Shown in pieces: positions 24,290 through 35,865 of a stretch of DNA of 64,000 nt; within the stretch, counting starts at the first letter, position 1, and each line of letters starts with the position of its first letter. The stretch covers positions 43,939,034 through 44,003,033 of the forward strand of contig OX419762.1 of NCBI GenBank assembly GCA_948567375.1, in the 5' to 3' direction. This stretch comes from Lunularia cruciata (taxonomy: Eukaryota; Streptophyta; Marchantiopsida; Lunulariales; Lunulariaceae). A program made the translations under genes and the position numbers. The notes beneath the pieces were generated by a model. The model saw only the letters and a program-made list of their open reading frames with translations. It had not been told where the DNA came from and did not search any database.

Positions 24290-27005
24290 GAAAGAACAAG
24301 TTGACATGTGTCCACTTTTGCACAAATTGATAGCGAGACCATTTGCAAAATAGAAAACAATGAACATCTACAGTTCCTTGTGGGCAGATGGGTCTCTGCA
24401 CCCGCCCACAATCTCCCCTTTGGACTCCACGGAGCAGCAGATTCTCTCCTGACTCCTCACCTGCAGTCGATCCAAGTCTGTTGTGAGCAATCCTCAAGCT
24501 TTTCTCGGGGAATGCTCTGTGTAAACGTATTTGCACTGTTCTAGAATCGGGAATCTGAAGTTCTAGAACTTCAGATTGACGAACAATCACCCGATATTTT
24601 CGTTCCAATATTCAAAGTCCTATTGTTCATAAGTTCATATTGCACCTGAAGTTCAGTAATCTATTATTCTGAAGTGAATAACTAAGAATGTGATACATGT
24701 ACATGTAACCGACCCAGGAGCGTGTGCATTTCTCTCGGGGTTACTCTCGGGCCAACTCAAACTTGGAATAGAGGCCTCATCACTATCAGCAGAGTCTGAA
24801 AGCGTCTCCAGCATTGGAAGCGAATGCAGGTATCTGCCCGTGTAACCAGAGAATGCTTTCGATTGTGGAGTATTGGTAGCTTTTTCCTTCCTCTCCACAG
24901 GCAGAATAAAGAATTTGCGACCTTGAACAACAATGTTTTTATAGAGTTGATTCGATATACCGTGATTTACAATTGGCATGAAACCCCACTCCTCACATGC
25001 ATGACCAATCCGTTCCACGGTCTTCTCCCTCAAAACTTGATCTTTGGTGAAAAATTTCGAATGGTTTACAACTGATATCTCTAAATTGTCTCCATGGTCT
25101 GCCCCGGAAGCCAAGCTCAAATTATGCTTTTGTTGTCGCTGACCAGATATAGCGCTCTGGTAAATCAATAAGAGCTGAGCTTTGGAAAACATTTTGCCAG
25201 AAAATTGGCAAAGTTCTCAACTTGTGTAACGTGAAGAGATGTACTGTGGTAAAGCAGTAAGAGCTGAGCGCTGGAGCACATTTGGCCAGAAAATTGGCAA
25301 GGTTTTCAACTTGTGTAACGGGAGGAGATGTACCCATCACCATTAGTTCTGGAACCATTGATATACTCGTAGTGGAAACCTGAACACATGAACTCCAGTG
25401 CAGATATTCTCCAATGTACGAGATAGAGCTGAACGTAATCAAATGATGGTCCGAGAAAACTGGACACACAACTTATAGGCACGGGTAAATCTGAAGACCC
25501 GGCGAATGGAGGGCAGGACAAAATTTGTACTCTTTGCTTTGGAATATCAACCATTACCATGGAGCCGTTTTTCTCTCGAAGATACCTTTGTGTTTGCTAG
25601 CGTATAACTGTAATAGTAACATCGTAGAATCCTGCACATGATCACATGAACTCAAGTGCAGATATTCTCCGATGACCAAAATAGAGCTGAATGTAATCAA
25701 ATGATGGTCCGAGAAAACTGGACACACAACTTATAGGCACGGGTACATCTGAAGAACCCGGCGAATTGGAGGGTAGGACAAAACTTGTACCCTTTGCTTT
25801 GGAATATCAACCATCACCATGGAGCCATATTTCTCTCGAAGATGCCTGTGTATTTGCTGGCGTATAATTGTAATAGTTATATAGTAGAATCCTGCACGTT
25901 AACTACTCCAACAGAAACAGGAAGCAGTACGGCTTAACCCTGGATGAGAAGATTCTGCTAAAAAATGAAACAAACAATATACCGAGAAGGAGCACAATTC
26001 TACAGATAGGGACATTTGATCGCGCACCTGCCTATCATATGAAACTTTATCTTGCGTTCGAGTAAGATGGGGAAATATTACAACTGATAATAGTAAAACG
26101 CGACAGAATTCCGTAAGATGATCAGGATCAAGTATCTGAAAAGCGTGCATCTATATGCTGGTATGTTGCAGTTTTCATGTTTGTATCCTTATGGAACTCC
26201 AGTGTGTGAATTTGTGGCACTTGATGTCTAATTTACAGGTAAAAGGCTGTTCGCGGTGTGCTGCATATCCCACCACCGTGACACATTAAATTTTTCCACA
26301 ATAGGGCAATCAGAACGCATTTCCGGTTTCCAACATCAAACTGTGGACTGAACCTTATTTTGTGCATCACCTAAACCGAATTCTGATTTTGAACTCAACA
26401 GGACAGACTAAGGACTTCGGTGACAGAGTCTCCTTAGTCTTGTTTACTGCTACTTGAATTAAGATTCAACAACCATCGAAACACCACGCAGTTGCGGGTC
26501 GGCTGATCTGTGTTACTGTATGGTGTTGCCCACCGCCCATAGTGTGTCTATTAAGTTATTACTGTTGGGCCTTCGATTCAGGTTAATCCGTGGTCCTCCT
26601 AGTTGTTGTGAAGACCCGTGATGGCTGAGCGAAGCAGAAGAATTACTCCCGAGTGAACGTCGGTTTCGTATCGTGGAGCTCTTTCCTGGAGTTAAAATTG
26701 AATGAACAACAGTCATTCGAGAGACGACAGAACTTAGTGCGTCGTGCCTTACGTCGCTATTCATAGATTAGATATTGGATGAAAAAAATGATATAACAGT
26801 GAGTGGTAGGCTGGGTTAAGTTAAAGAAAGGTATACATGAGAGTGCTGTCAGACTTGGTCCAAGATATGTACACTCATTTTTCAGTAAGTGCTCACCAGA
26901 GCAGTATCAATTTCTGCAAGATAGGCGGGAAAGTAGTCAATTCATTTCTCCAGGGGTAAAATAGTTAAAAAGAAGCAGAGGACTTAGACGTCCACCTAGA
27001 AGTTT
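24290..27005 (-). repeat. Inverted duplication, arm 2
   Basis: Reverse-complement partner of 12,730-15,950, with the same order of elements: dioxygenase exon, 259-bp tandem duplication, AATTAAG patch and the AGGTGGACGTCTAAG end. Divergence between the arms is moderate, with scattered substitutions and small indels. The duplication is therefore not recent, and this is not an assembly artefact from read-through of a single palindrome. Confidence 0.85.
24735..25125 (-). pseudogene. 2OG-Fe(II) dioxygenase N-terminal exon (copy 2)
   Basis: This is the inverted-arm counterpart of the exon at 14810. The DIOX_N motifs are readable (HACEEWGFMPIVNHGISN, FFILPVERKEKA, SGYTGR). The ATG used in copy 1 has become ACA. 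Near the end a small deletion removes the NPEFGG/donor region, so the exon runs on without a GT splice site. No catalytic HxD...H domain follows. It is therefore a pseudogene even if copy 1 were functional. Confidence 0.7.
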
Positions 27006-27430
27006 TCTTTTCCTACAAAAGTTATTCTACTTACCTTTAAAATTTCTTATAAGAATTATTTTACTTACCTTTAAAGGACCATTGTCTTCACTACAATTTA
27101 TATAATAATATAGATAGCCATTGTCCATCCAAGTCTATAGTAGTGTAGATACCCGTCACCCAAGTGTAGGCACCAGTTCGGGCAAAGGCCGTCCCACTTC
27201 TAGAGGATGCCCTATTAGGGTGTACATTCACGGGAGGAGAAAAAAATGTAAATCAAATCTTTCTAAACACAGTCGATTTTGTTCATCGCATCATGGTCTT
27301 TGTACCTGTGCATCATGGTGCATGATAAACAGGGCTTACCCTAGAAGGAACTCGATCATGGTGCACAATGTTTATTCTAGAAGGAACATGAGCATGGGCA
27401 GGTCATGATTACTTCAGAAGTTTACCTCCC
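27005..27430. other. Junction sequence between arm 2 and the B segment
   Basis: About 425 bp of unique sequence separates the end of the inverted arm from the start of the B/C segmental duplication. It includes repeated words (CTAGAAGGAAC; CATCATGGT/GATCATGGTG). No gene is recognised. Confidence 0.3.
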
Positions 27431-29221
27431 TCCAGCACGTTGGTTCGCTCGCAAAGTCAATAACCTCTTTCGACGAAGAAATAAGGTTTTCTATATGTTG
27501 AAGTTATTTACACCACCAATGTCATCCGAAGACATGCACTGGAAATGTAACCCTCAACTTGGCTCTCGTTAGCTGAGTATAGTATTAAAACCTGTTCAAT
27601 GGCAAGTGCTTCTCTATTTTCACCACAGAGTTTAACTTAGCAGTAACTCTTTTCTCCTGTTCTTAATCATAGGAGACAAATATTTGACTCAAGCTAGTTT
27701 TCATGTAAGAACTATAGAGTTGCAGACTTCTGCCCTAGATTTAATAGAATTAGATTTAGAACATAATTAGATTCTTAGACAGAGGCTGCATGCTGTATCA
27801 GTACCACTATCGTCTTATACCTGGTACAGGATAGTGAGCTTCGTAGTATCGTGTTGGGTTAGCTCCTTTCGCGTTGCAAGCTTGGATGGGTGCCCTTTCT
27901 CGATTCGAGCCATCGTGCGGGGCGAGCTATTGAACAATTCTATGGTTCAACGTTGACAGTTCAATCATCAGCTTTCCCCCGTTTTGTTACCGTCGGACTG
28001 GATAACGGCATAAAGCGCCAGTTCATGCTTCGATCTCGAGGAAGTCGGGGGACATGATCATCATCGATCTAAATTATTCGTGGAAGTAGAGACAGAAGCA
28101 GATCCTAAGATGCTAAGATGCTGCTGCATCTTAGGTTAGACAGATGGCGTAACCCCCAAACTTTCTTCCATTTTGAGGGAACCGAGGGATGAATCACAGC
28201 GACCACTGGGAAGTTGACGTCGTTAGCTAATAAGGTGGAAGAGGAGACAATCGGGTGATCCTGGGGACTGAGTATTCGTCTACTCCTGCATGAGACAGGT
28301 AACTTATCCAACATGCAGTTCATGCAATCCAAAAGCTTCCTCAGAAAAACCTTGAAGAGCGAGGGTTTGAGATTGACACCCATGTGACATAAATTATTGT
28401 TCTGAGTTGCGTGCGATCCATTCATACATTCAAAATTCTTACGCTTTCCTTCCTTACCAGGCTTCCATTTCACACCATGCTCATACGTTTTAAATTTATC
28501 TGCCTCGTTCCCCATACTACCTTGGGCGGTTTCCCATGCGAAGTTTGAACGTATGGGTGCACAGGACAAAATCATTTGATGTTGCTTTTCCATGTAAATT
28601 TCGTCCAAGTTTGGCCTGCCTATGTTACCGGCACACGAAAGCCCATGGTATAGACTCGGCTCCTTTCCTCGTCGAGTTTTTCCCAATCTCCCCGGTGGTC
28701 ACTGCACTCTGCCATATCCACATGTAGTATACCTGCCTATCGAGTTTAAATCAGACATTCAAAGTTTAAATTTCAGTTTCCTTAAGAGAGGATTGGTATG
28801 CCTGCTTAGCGAAACCATTGACACACCACATGCTGCTAATGGAATAGATCAATTTTCGCTTCTGCTTTGCATCAATTTCGCTTATGTTCCGTTCTTTATT
28901 ACTTGCTTAGATCAGTTGGATTTCAGTTTGCATCTGTTCATGTTCAAGCCTGCATTTCGTTGCTTCTATATGCATGTTCGGTTTGTATGGGGTGGGTGCT
29001 GAGTGGTTTCTGAATCCCGTGTTTGATGAACGGTTTCTACTCCCACTACATCAAAACTCCCATGGACATCAGCCCTTAGCAACAATCTGATGTCAACCAT
29101 CACATGGCTAACCAAATCTATTGAACAGATTGCGAAATACTCTCCCAGAGCAGAAGTTGTTCCATGTGAAAAGAACCCAGCGCTTGTGCAGACTCAGTTA
29201 GTGCGTTCTAACTAGTTGTAT

Positions 29222-29234
29222 CGGTATATATTAC
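29222..29234 (+). promoter_or_regulatory. TATA-like element of HNL-B
   Basis: CGGTATATATTAC lies about 130 bp before the HNL-B start codon. The same element is kept at 46,172-46,184 (about 135 bp before HNL-C) and, on the other strand, at about 11,845-11,857 (about 130 bp before HNL-A). Conservation in position and sequence across three copies supports a core promoter, although the whole flank is homologous. Confidence 0.4.
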
Positions 29235-29358
29235 TATTAGTGACCTGAGAAAGATGTTCGGGGATAGCTCCCGATTTGTATTTGAAGAAGATAAAATCGT
29301 TACCAATTTGTAAACCGTCAAGTTGATTGCTTTCATTTTCTGGAAGTTCAGTGTCACA

Positions 29359-32300
29359 ATGGACGTTCCGTCAAGCAGTTCTAGCCCACGAGATTCTCTA
29401 TCTTCCCGCCAAGAGGACAGCAAGGTATGTAAGTTCAAACCTGAGTATGAGGAATGACTTCTATCGATTATAGATGTTGACTACATTCCGCCGCAATGAT
29501 TTAGCTCTTTTGACAAACTTCGAGTTACTCGGATATAGGCTTTAATATTCTCTTGATCATGTGGCATGTCAGGGGAAAACAACCGGTAGGTTGTCGTACG
29601 AATAGATACTATTGATCTCCCTCAGGGAGCTACCAGACGTTGTCTCACAGTGTTGTGAGAGTGTTTGAAACTAAACCTTCCAATTCATAACATTTTGTCT
29701 ACGTTTGCAGCTGCGCCTGATCGATTCATCGACAACATGTTCTCAAGAGTCGGAACTTGGTATCAGCAAGGTAAAGCTGAAAGTGGCTCAAAATCAAGGA
29801 ACAGGCATGTGCCAGAATGTCAGCTGATGGTTAATAATTACTTGGTTGATTACCTTTCAAGCTAACTATCTCGGTAACAAATTTATAGGGAGTAGGAGGC
29901 TCTTCTGTTTTGAGATTGCTAAACTTCTAATTGTCTGCATTTGTCTATTTTCAGTTGAGCGATTCCGTGTTATTAGTATCCGATCCAACAGTACCGCAGG
30001 TCGACGTTGTTTTCTTCCATGGCCTTCAACATGAGCATACTGGTGGGCTAGATGTGCACATTTCGACTTGGACGTGCAAACAGGACCCGAAGATAATCTG
30101 GCCCCAACGTTGGCTTCAAGAGCAACGTGCTCGAGTCTTCTTCATCAAATATGATGCAAGTTTACAGAAGACCAACTCGACGGGGAGAATGGATTTGAAG
30201 CTAATAGCTGAAAATCTGTTGACAGAGCTCGGTTGGGCATTCCACAAAGGACAAGAGTCGTCGAACGCTTTTCGACCCATTATCCTCGTCGGACATAGTT
30301 TTGGGGGTCTTGTTATTAAGCAGTTATGCATTCATGCGGCAAAGCGAAAGCTTATTGAAGAGAGATTGCTAAAAGGCATTAAAGGGATTCTGTTCTGTGG
30401 AACTCCCCATTTAGGGTCGGAAATGCTTGCTGGCATGGCAAAAAAGATCATGAACAAGAGTCCTTTGTTGCCATTTGTGGAGTTGTTGAGCACCAAGGTG
30501 GCCAGGCAAGGCGAGAAGTTCCGCCTATTGGCGAGTGAAGCAAATTGGGAGATTTTCAGTATCGGAGAAGCTTTTGCTACAGAAATGAAAACCGAGGGAT
30601 GCCATATGGTATAAGATTATCTACAGAAATTCAAGTCTGATTTAATGAACGAGTTTTCTGTTTCTCATAAGAAAATAAGAAACAATTGACAAAGAAAGAA
30701 ACGAGTTTTTACTGATCCAGATTTTGCAGGTTGTCTAGCTTGAGAGTACTATTTCCTGCGTAGTGGTTCTAAAAGAGATAATGCGAGGTGTATCTTAGCG
30801 AGATAATGCGAGGTGTATCTTAGCTGTTCATGTTTAAATCATGCATGTGTAGGTCACCGGTGAAATCCCAAGCCAGAAGATTGTAGAGGAAGGATCTGCA
30901 CGGTTGGGACAGAATTACATCACGGTGTATGCAGATCATTTGTCATTGTGCAAACCAGAGAACAAACAATCGAACATGTTCCAGCACTTGGTCAAGCTGA
31001 TCGAGCATGCTACCGTGCAGCAACTTCAGGTATTGCAGTTCGTTCACATCTGAGTATTGATCTGAATGACATCAGAAAACACGAGACCTGGGCGGACACT
31101 TTCTAAATTCCACTACTCTCTAACTATTGTTGCAGGTGCAAGAAACACCAACTCCTGGTGCAAGTACGCAATGCCATGCAAGGCGGAAGAAATCATTCTC
31201 AACGGATCCATTGGGTACAGAGTCCCGTTTGAAAGTCATTATTGCAGAAATTGAGCAGGGGCATTCGTTTGTTGGGTTCTGTGGAATGGGAGGAGTCGGG
31301 AAGACCACCTTTGCAAAGTTGCTCTACAATGAGATCAATGCCGGATTCGAATACGCTTGTTTCGTAGACAAAGTAAAGGAGATTTCAGGGAACATGAAAG
31401 AGGTGAAGGAAGAAGTCTGGAAACAAATGAGTCCCCATCCTGAAGGTGATTACCATGAAAGCAGGTGGGATGAGATGACAAAGAAGAAACTCTTGGTCAT
31501 ATTTGATGATGTCGTGAAAACTGAAGATGTAGAGTTATTGGATGAAATAGCTAAAGAGAATGTTGCTGAGGGAAGTTGTTTCGTAGTCACAAGCCGAGAT
31601 GAAAGCCTTTTTGAGCTATTCGACAAGATATATGTTTGTCGAGTTCCATTTTTGGGGAGTGAACATGCAAGACAATTGTTCATTACACATGCGTTTCCAG
31701 GCAAGAATGAACCTCCAAGTGATTTTGAGGAGATAGTAGCGGAAATTGTGAAGAGATGTGATGGGTTGCCCCTGAGCCTAGAGGTGATCGGAAGGTTACT
31801 GAGACCGAAAACTGACAAACAGATGTGGGAAGAAATTTCCGAAGCTCTACAAGCAGTAGACTCAAGAAGGTTCAGTAAACTGGAGGATAAAGTATGGGAT
31901 AAGCTGATGGTGAGTATCAACAATCTCGAAACAGAGGAGTTGGAAATGTTTCTTGATGCGGCCGCAATATTCACAGGACCCGGTGAGTATAAATATTTTG
32001 GCACGCCTCGCACTTTGCCGCAGTCTTGGACGGGAAGGTGGTTTGGGTCGCTTAGACAAGAAATGACGGGGATGAGCTTTGGGTCGTTTAGCTCTGAAGA
32101 TATGATGACGGCATGGTCATCCATGTACGGCTACGCACGCAACAGGTGGCAAGTCTTGATAGACAGAGCTCTTGTGTATAGTGGAGAGATGGATAACTGG
32201 AAGGGTCAGTTTGAGCCTCTCATGCACGAGCATCTTCGGACTTTGGGCATCAGAATTGCACTGGAGAAAGGTAGAATTATTGCCCGCAATCCACTGGATG

Positions 32301-34984
32301 GTAACTACAAGGTATTTTCTGTTTCGTTTACTGACTCTTCCTCTTCCTTAAGCAATTCATTGTTCCCAACTAAATTAGATATATTTATCGGTTATGGTTT
32401 CTAAATTTGAATTCATTTCTGGACGGGAGTCCCAAACACAGTTGTTGAGCATGACATCATCGGGAACTTGTAGCCGTTATACTCTTTGTAAGTTCTGGAA
32501 GTCATGCATCCATTCTTCTCCAACAAGGAGAAACTTTGAAGAAGTGGTGCTAAAATAGGGTGTGTCTTGTATGATTACTTGATAGTTAGGCATGAAGACC
32601 TGGAGTTGTTTTGTACACAGCACGATGGATGGATGCGCTTGAAACTATAACAATTTCAGTTTTTCATTTCAATTTTGAAGGGAATTCAAGGGCTGGAGAA
32701 TGTGATTTTTCACCAAATAGTAGTGGAAAATGAATGTAAGAAGTACAATGCAGATTGCTGCGATGATGAGAGACCTTGCCAAATGCGAACTGCATCGAAC
32801 GTAATGTCACGATTTAAAGAACTTCGCTACTTGGTATTCTTAAATACCTGTTTCCACAAGCCGTGCAAAAGGTGTGCAGAGCGGCCTCTCCAATTGCCAC
32901 CCAAAATCACCATGCTCAGTTGGGCTTCTGTCGCCACCACTTTTGTGCGTTCTACCTTGAACGAGTTGGCTGTTTTGCGAGTGACCTCATTTCTTGTGCC
33001 CGGAATGAAGCAATATAATCCTGCACGTACAAGTTCTTGGGGATTAGAAAATTATTATACAATTCCTCTGCCAGAAGAATCTTCGACAACGCTCGCGGAT
33101 GAGGGAGATTTTGTCAACTTGGGGCCACTGGATCGGTCTCTTCCTACTCCAGACTCACTGCCGGAGTCCTTTGGGCAACTTGTTCACCTACCATCTTGCA
33201 ATGTGGGTGACAAGTCACTTCCGAATGCACGGGGGAACTTGGTCAAGTTGGAACTTTCGGTCTTGGGTGCCTGTCGGAGGCTCAAGGCGCTATCAGAATC
33301 ATTTGTGCGATTTCCACAACTACGGACTCCTAGAATAGTTGAATGTGGTTACTTGGAGGCCTTTCAACTCAATTTCGGGAGCTTAGCCAAATTGGAGCTA
33401 CTGGAGCTGCAACATTGTCACGCAATACCATCACTTCCGGATTCACTTAGACAACTTCCTAACATGCGGGAGTTGAGTAAACTGCAGTCATTGCCGGAAT
33501 CATTCGGGAGTCTTCTTCACCTGAAGAAATTGGAAATCGACAGTTTAGAGTTGCAGGCCCTTCCCGGCACTTTTGGAAACTTAGGCAACTTGGAACAGCT
33601 ACACTTGACTGATTGCAGGGAACTGCAGTCATTGCCGGAATCATTCGGGAGTCTTCTTCACCTGAAGAAATTGGAAATCAACTCGTGTTCACAGTTGCAG
33701 GCCCTTCCCAGCAGTTTTGGAAACTTAGGCAACTTGGAACAGCTACACTTGACTGATTGCAGGGAACTGCAGTCATTGCCGGAATCATTCGGGAGTCTTC
33801 TTCACCTGAAGAAATTGGAAATCAACTCGTGTTCACAGTTGCAGGCCCTTCCCAGCAGTTTTGGAAACTTAGGCAACTTGGAACAGCTACACTTGATTTT
33901 GTGCAGGAAACTGCAGTCATTGCCGGAATCATTCGGGAGTCTTCTTCACCTGAAGAAATTGGAAATCTGCAGGTGTTCACAGTTGCAGGCCCTTCCCAGC
34001 AGTTTTGGAAACTTAGGCAACTTGGAACAGCTACACTTGATTTTGTGCAAGAAACTGCAGTCATTGCCGGAATCATTGGGGAGTCTTCTTCACCTGAAGA
34101 ATTTGAAAATCTGCAGGTGTTCACAGTTGCAGGCCCTTCCCAGCAGTTTTGGAAACTTAGGCAACTTGGAACAGCTACACTTGATTGTGTGCAAGAAACT
34201 GCAGTCATTGCCGGAATCATTCGGGAGTCTTCTTCACCTGAAGAAATTGGAAATCTGCAGGTGTTCACAGTTGCAGGCCCTTCCCAGCAGTTTTGGAAAC
34301 TTAGGCAACTTGGAACAGCTACACTTGATTTTGTGCAAGAAACTGCAGTCATTGCCGGAATCATTCGGGAGTCTTCTTCACCTGAAGGAATTGGAAATCA
34401 AATTGTGTTCCCAGTTGCCAGCCCTTCCCAGCAGTTTTGGAAACTTAGGCAACTTGGAACAGCTACACTTGATTTTGTGCAAGAAACTGCAGTCATTGCC
34501 GGAATCATTCGGGAGTCTTCTTCACCTGAAGGAATTGGAAATCAAATTGTGTTCCCAGTTGCCAGCCCTTCCCAGCAGTTTTGGAAACTTAGGCAACTTG
34601 GAACAGCTACACTTGATTTTGTGCACGAAACTGCAGTCATTGCCGGAATCATTCGGGAGTCTTCTTCACCTGAAGGAATTGGAAATCAACTGGTGTTCCC
34701 AGTTGCCAGCCCTTCCCAGCAGTTTTGGAAACTTAGGCAACTTGGAACAGCTGCGCTTGACTGATTGCAGGGAACTGCAGTCATTGCCGGAATCATTCGG
34801 GAGTCTTCTTCACCTGAAGAAATTGGAAATCAACTGGTGTTCACAGTTGCAGGCCCTTCCCAACAGTTTTGGAAACTTAGGCAACTTGGAACAGCTAGAC
34901 TTGACTGGGTGCAGGAAACTGCAGTCATTGCCTGAATCATTCGGGCATCTTCTTCACCTGAATAAATTGGATATCTTCACCTGA
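29359..34984 (+). CDS. HNL-B: alpha/beta-hydrolase-NB-ARC-LRR immune receptor
   Basis: Six exons with phase-0 GT..AG introns: 29359-29424, 29711-29770, 29955-30608, 30853-31029, 31136-32311, 32660-34984, giving about 1,485 residues. Residues 43-319 form an alpha/beta-hydrolase of SERAC1/PGAP1-like type: VDVVFFHGLQ oxyanion region, nucleophile GHSFGG (Ser157), FCGTPHLGS, and a probable catalytic His in DHLSLCKP (His289). NB-ARC follows: P-loop GMGGVGKTT (Lys375), kinase-2 LLVIFDDV, SCFVVTSRDE, CDGLPLSLEVIG and MHEHLRTLG in the MHD position. LRRs fill the C-terminal half. The family is a class of non-seed-plant intracellular receptors; signalling by the hydrolase is inferred. Translation ends early because of a 23-bp duplication, and more LRR codons follow in another frame, so this allele may be C-terminally truncated. 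A nearer acceptor at 32,681 would also keep frame. Confidence 0.85.
33482..34960 (+). repeat. HNL-B LRR minisatellite-like array, 144-bp period
   Basis: Ten full units plus one partial unit encode alternating 24-residue LRRs of the form LQSLPESFGSLLHLKKLEI and LQALPSSFGNLGNLEQLHL. Unit starts fall at 33482, 33623 and 33767, and then every 144 bases to 34919 without exception. The first unit is 141 bp. Units 3-9 are nearly identical in DNA, so a second plus-strand frame is also open through most of the array; that frame is a shadow. Confidence 0.9.
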
Positions 34985-34997
34985 ATAAATTGGATAT
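34952..34997 (+). repeat. 23-bp tandem duplication truncating HNL-B
   Basis: The 23-bp segment CTTCACCTGAAT...GGATAT at 34952-34974 is repeated exactly at 34975-34997. Twenty-three is not divisible by three, so the frame shifts and TGA is met at 34982-34984. Downstream, another frame continues with LQAIPSSFGNLANLEQLNL and LQSPPESFG up to about 35,115. Confidence 0.9.
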
Positions 34998-35115
34998 CGA
35001 CAAGTGTTTAGGGTTGCAGGCCATTCCCAGCAGTTTTGGAAACTTGGCCAACTTGGAACAGTTAAACTTGTCTTATTGCGAGAAACTGCAATCACCACCG
35101 GAATCATTTGGGTGC

Positions 35116-35860
35116 CAAAAAGACAAAAGCCGAGACTACGCAAGAGCTATGCACTATGCAAGAGCAAGACTATGACCCCGAGCTCAACAAGAAGAAAAAC
35201 AACCAAATAATCTGCAACGAAGTAATCAACAACAAACTAATCTAACCAGAGCCAGAGCTGTACTCTTCCCCAACTTCTCTCCGAATGTTCCACTCCCTTA
35301 CGCTTGACCACGTTGACCAGGCGTGGAAAGCCAGTCACACATACACGGAGTCAAAATATATCGCTTGAAAAGATATAAAATACATTAAAATCACGGTTCG
35401 TATTACAGGGGGGGTTTCCGGATTAAGGACATTCGCTAGTCGATTCCTAGTGGAGAGGGTAAGCGTCACATAGTTGAGGTGTAAGGATTTTAATTCAATA
35501 TGTTTTTCCTACTGTTTTTATTCACCTAATTCAATACGGTTTTTCCTGCTGCGCATAGCTAAGAACTTGACTTTTTTTGTGTGATTCTCTTATGTGGTGC
35601 TTTTGAAAATCGTGTTCTTGTCTCATTTCAATAACATGATATAGATAGCGAAGCACTTTACTGTGTACAAAATATTCTTGTTTTATATTAACCCTATTAA
35701 CTGTTTTAATGATAGCGGGGACATTGTTTTCCACTATGGTTTTTAGAAGAGACCAGTTTAAGTAAGATAACTAAGTTACAACAAGTTACTTTTGCATAAT
35801 ATGTATGGATCTGCGAAGATTATGGCCACAAAGTATTGTCGAGCATATTCCACAAGTATT
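35116..35860. other. Unrelated sequence after the HNL-B LRRs
   Basis: LRR similarity stops abruptly at about 35,115 (after ESFG). What follows has no match to the C copy and no recognised gene, so it is probably an insertion or a rearrangement breakpoint that removed the original 3' end of the gene. Confidence 0.35.
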
Positions 35861-35865
35861 GTCGA

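Larger units (their letters stand above)
27430..35115 (+). repeat. Segmental duplication, B copy
   Basis: This block is homologous to 44,401-52,250 and contains about 1.9 kb of 5' flank plus the whole HNL gene. Similarity starts at CCAGCACGTTGGTTCG (B) and CCAGCAAGTTGGTTCG (C). On the B side it ends in the LRR array near 35,115, where unrelated text begins. Confidence 0.85.

Noticed and set aside
28105-28686. Minus-strand open frame of 193 codons upstream of HNL-B, with partial counterparts near HNL-A and HNL-C
   Set aside because: At first it looked like a conserved divergent gene, but it has no ATG in frame at its start. Also, the three copies are open in different frames because of single-base indels, so the similarity reflects segmental duplication of non-coding DNA.
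31450-32124. Minus-strand open frame of 224 codons opposite the NB-ARC exon
   Set aside because: It is antisense to a well-supported exon with correct splice sites and domain motifs. Similar antisense frames occur in HNL-C only in broken form.
32681-32684. Alternative exon 6 acceptor of HNL-B after TTTTGAAG
   Set aside because: The upstream acceptor CAATTTCAG at 32,657-32,659 has a better consensus, is conserved in A, B and C, and also keeps phase 0. The difference is only seven residues.
33757-34764. Long plus-strand open frame of 335 codons through the HNL-B LRR array
   Set aside because: It is out of frame with the LRR reading and stays open only because the 144-bp units are nearly identical and 144 is divisible by three. 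The encoded text is a mechanical repeat with no known domain.
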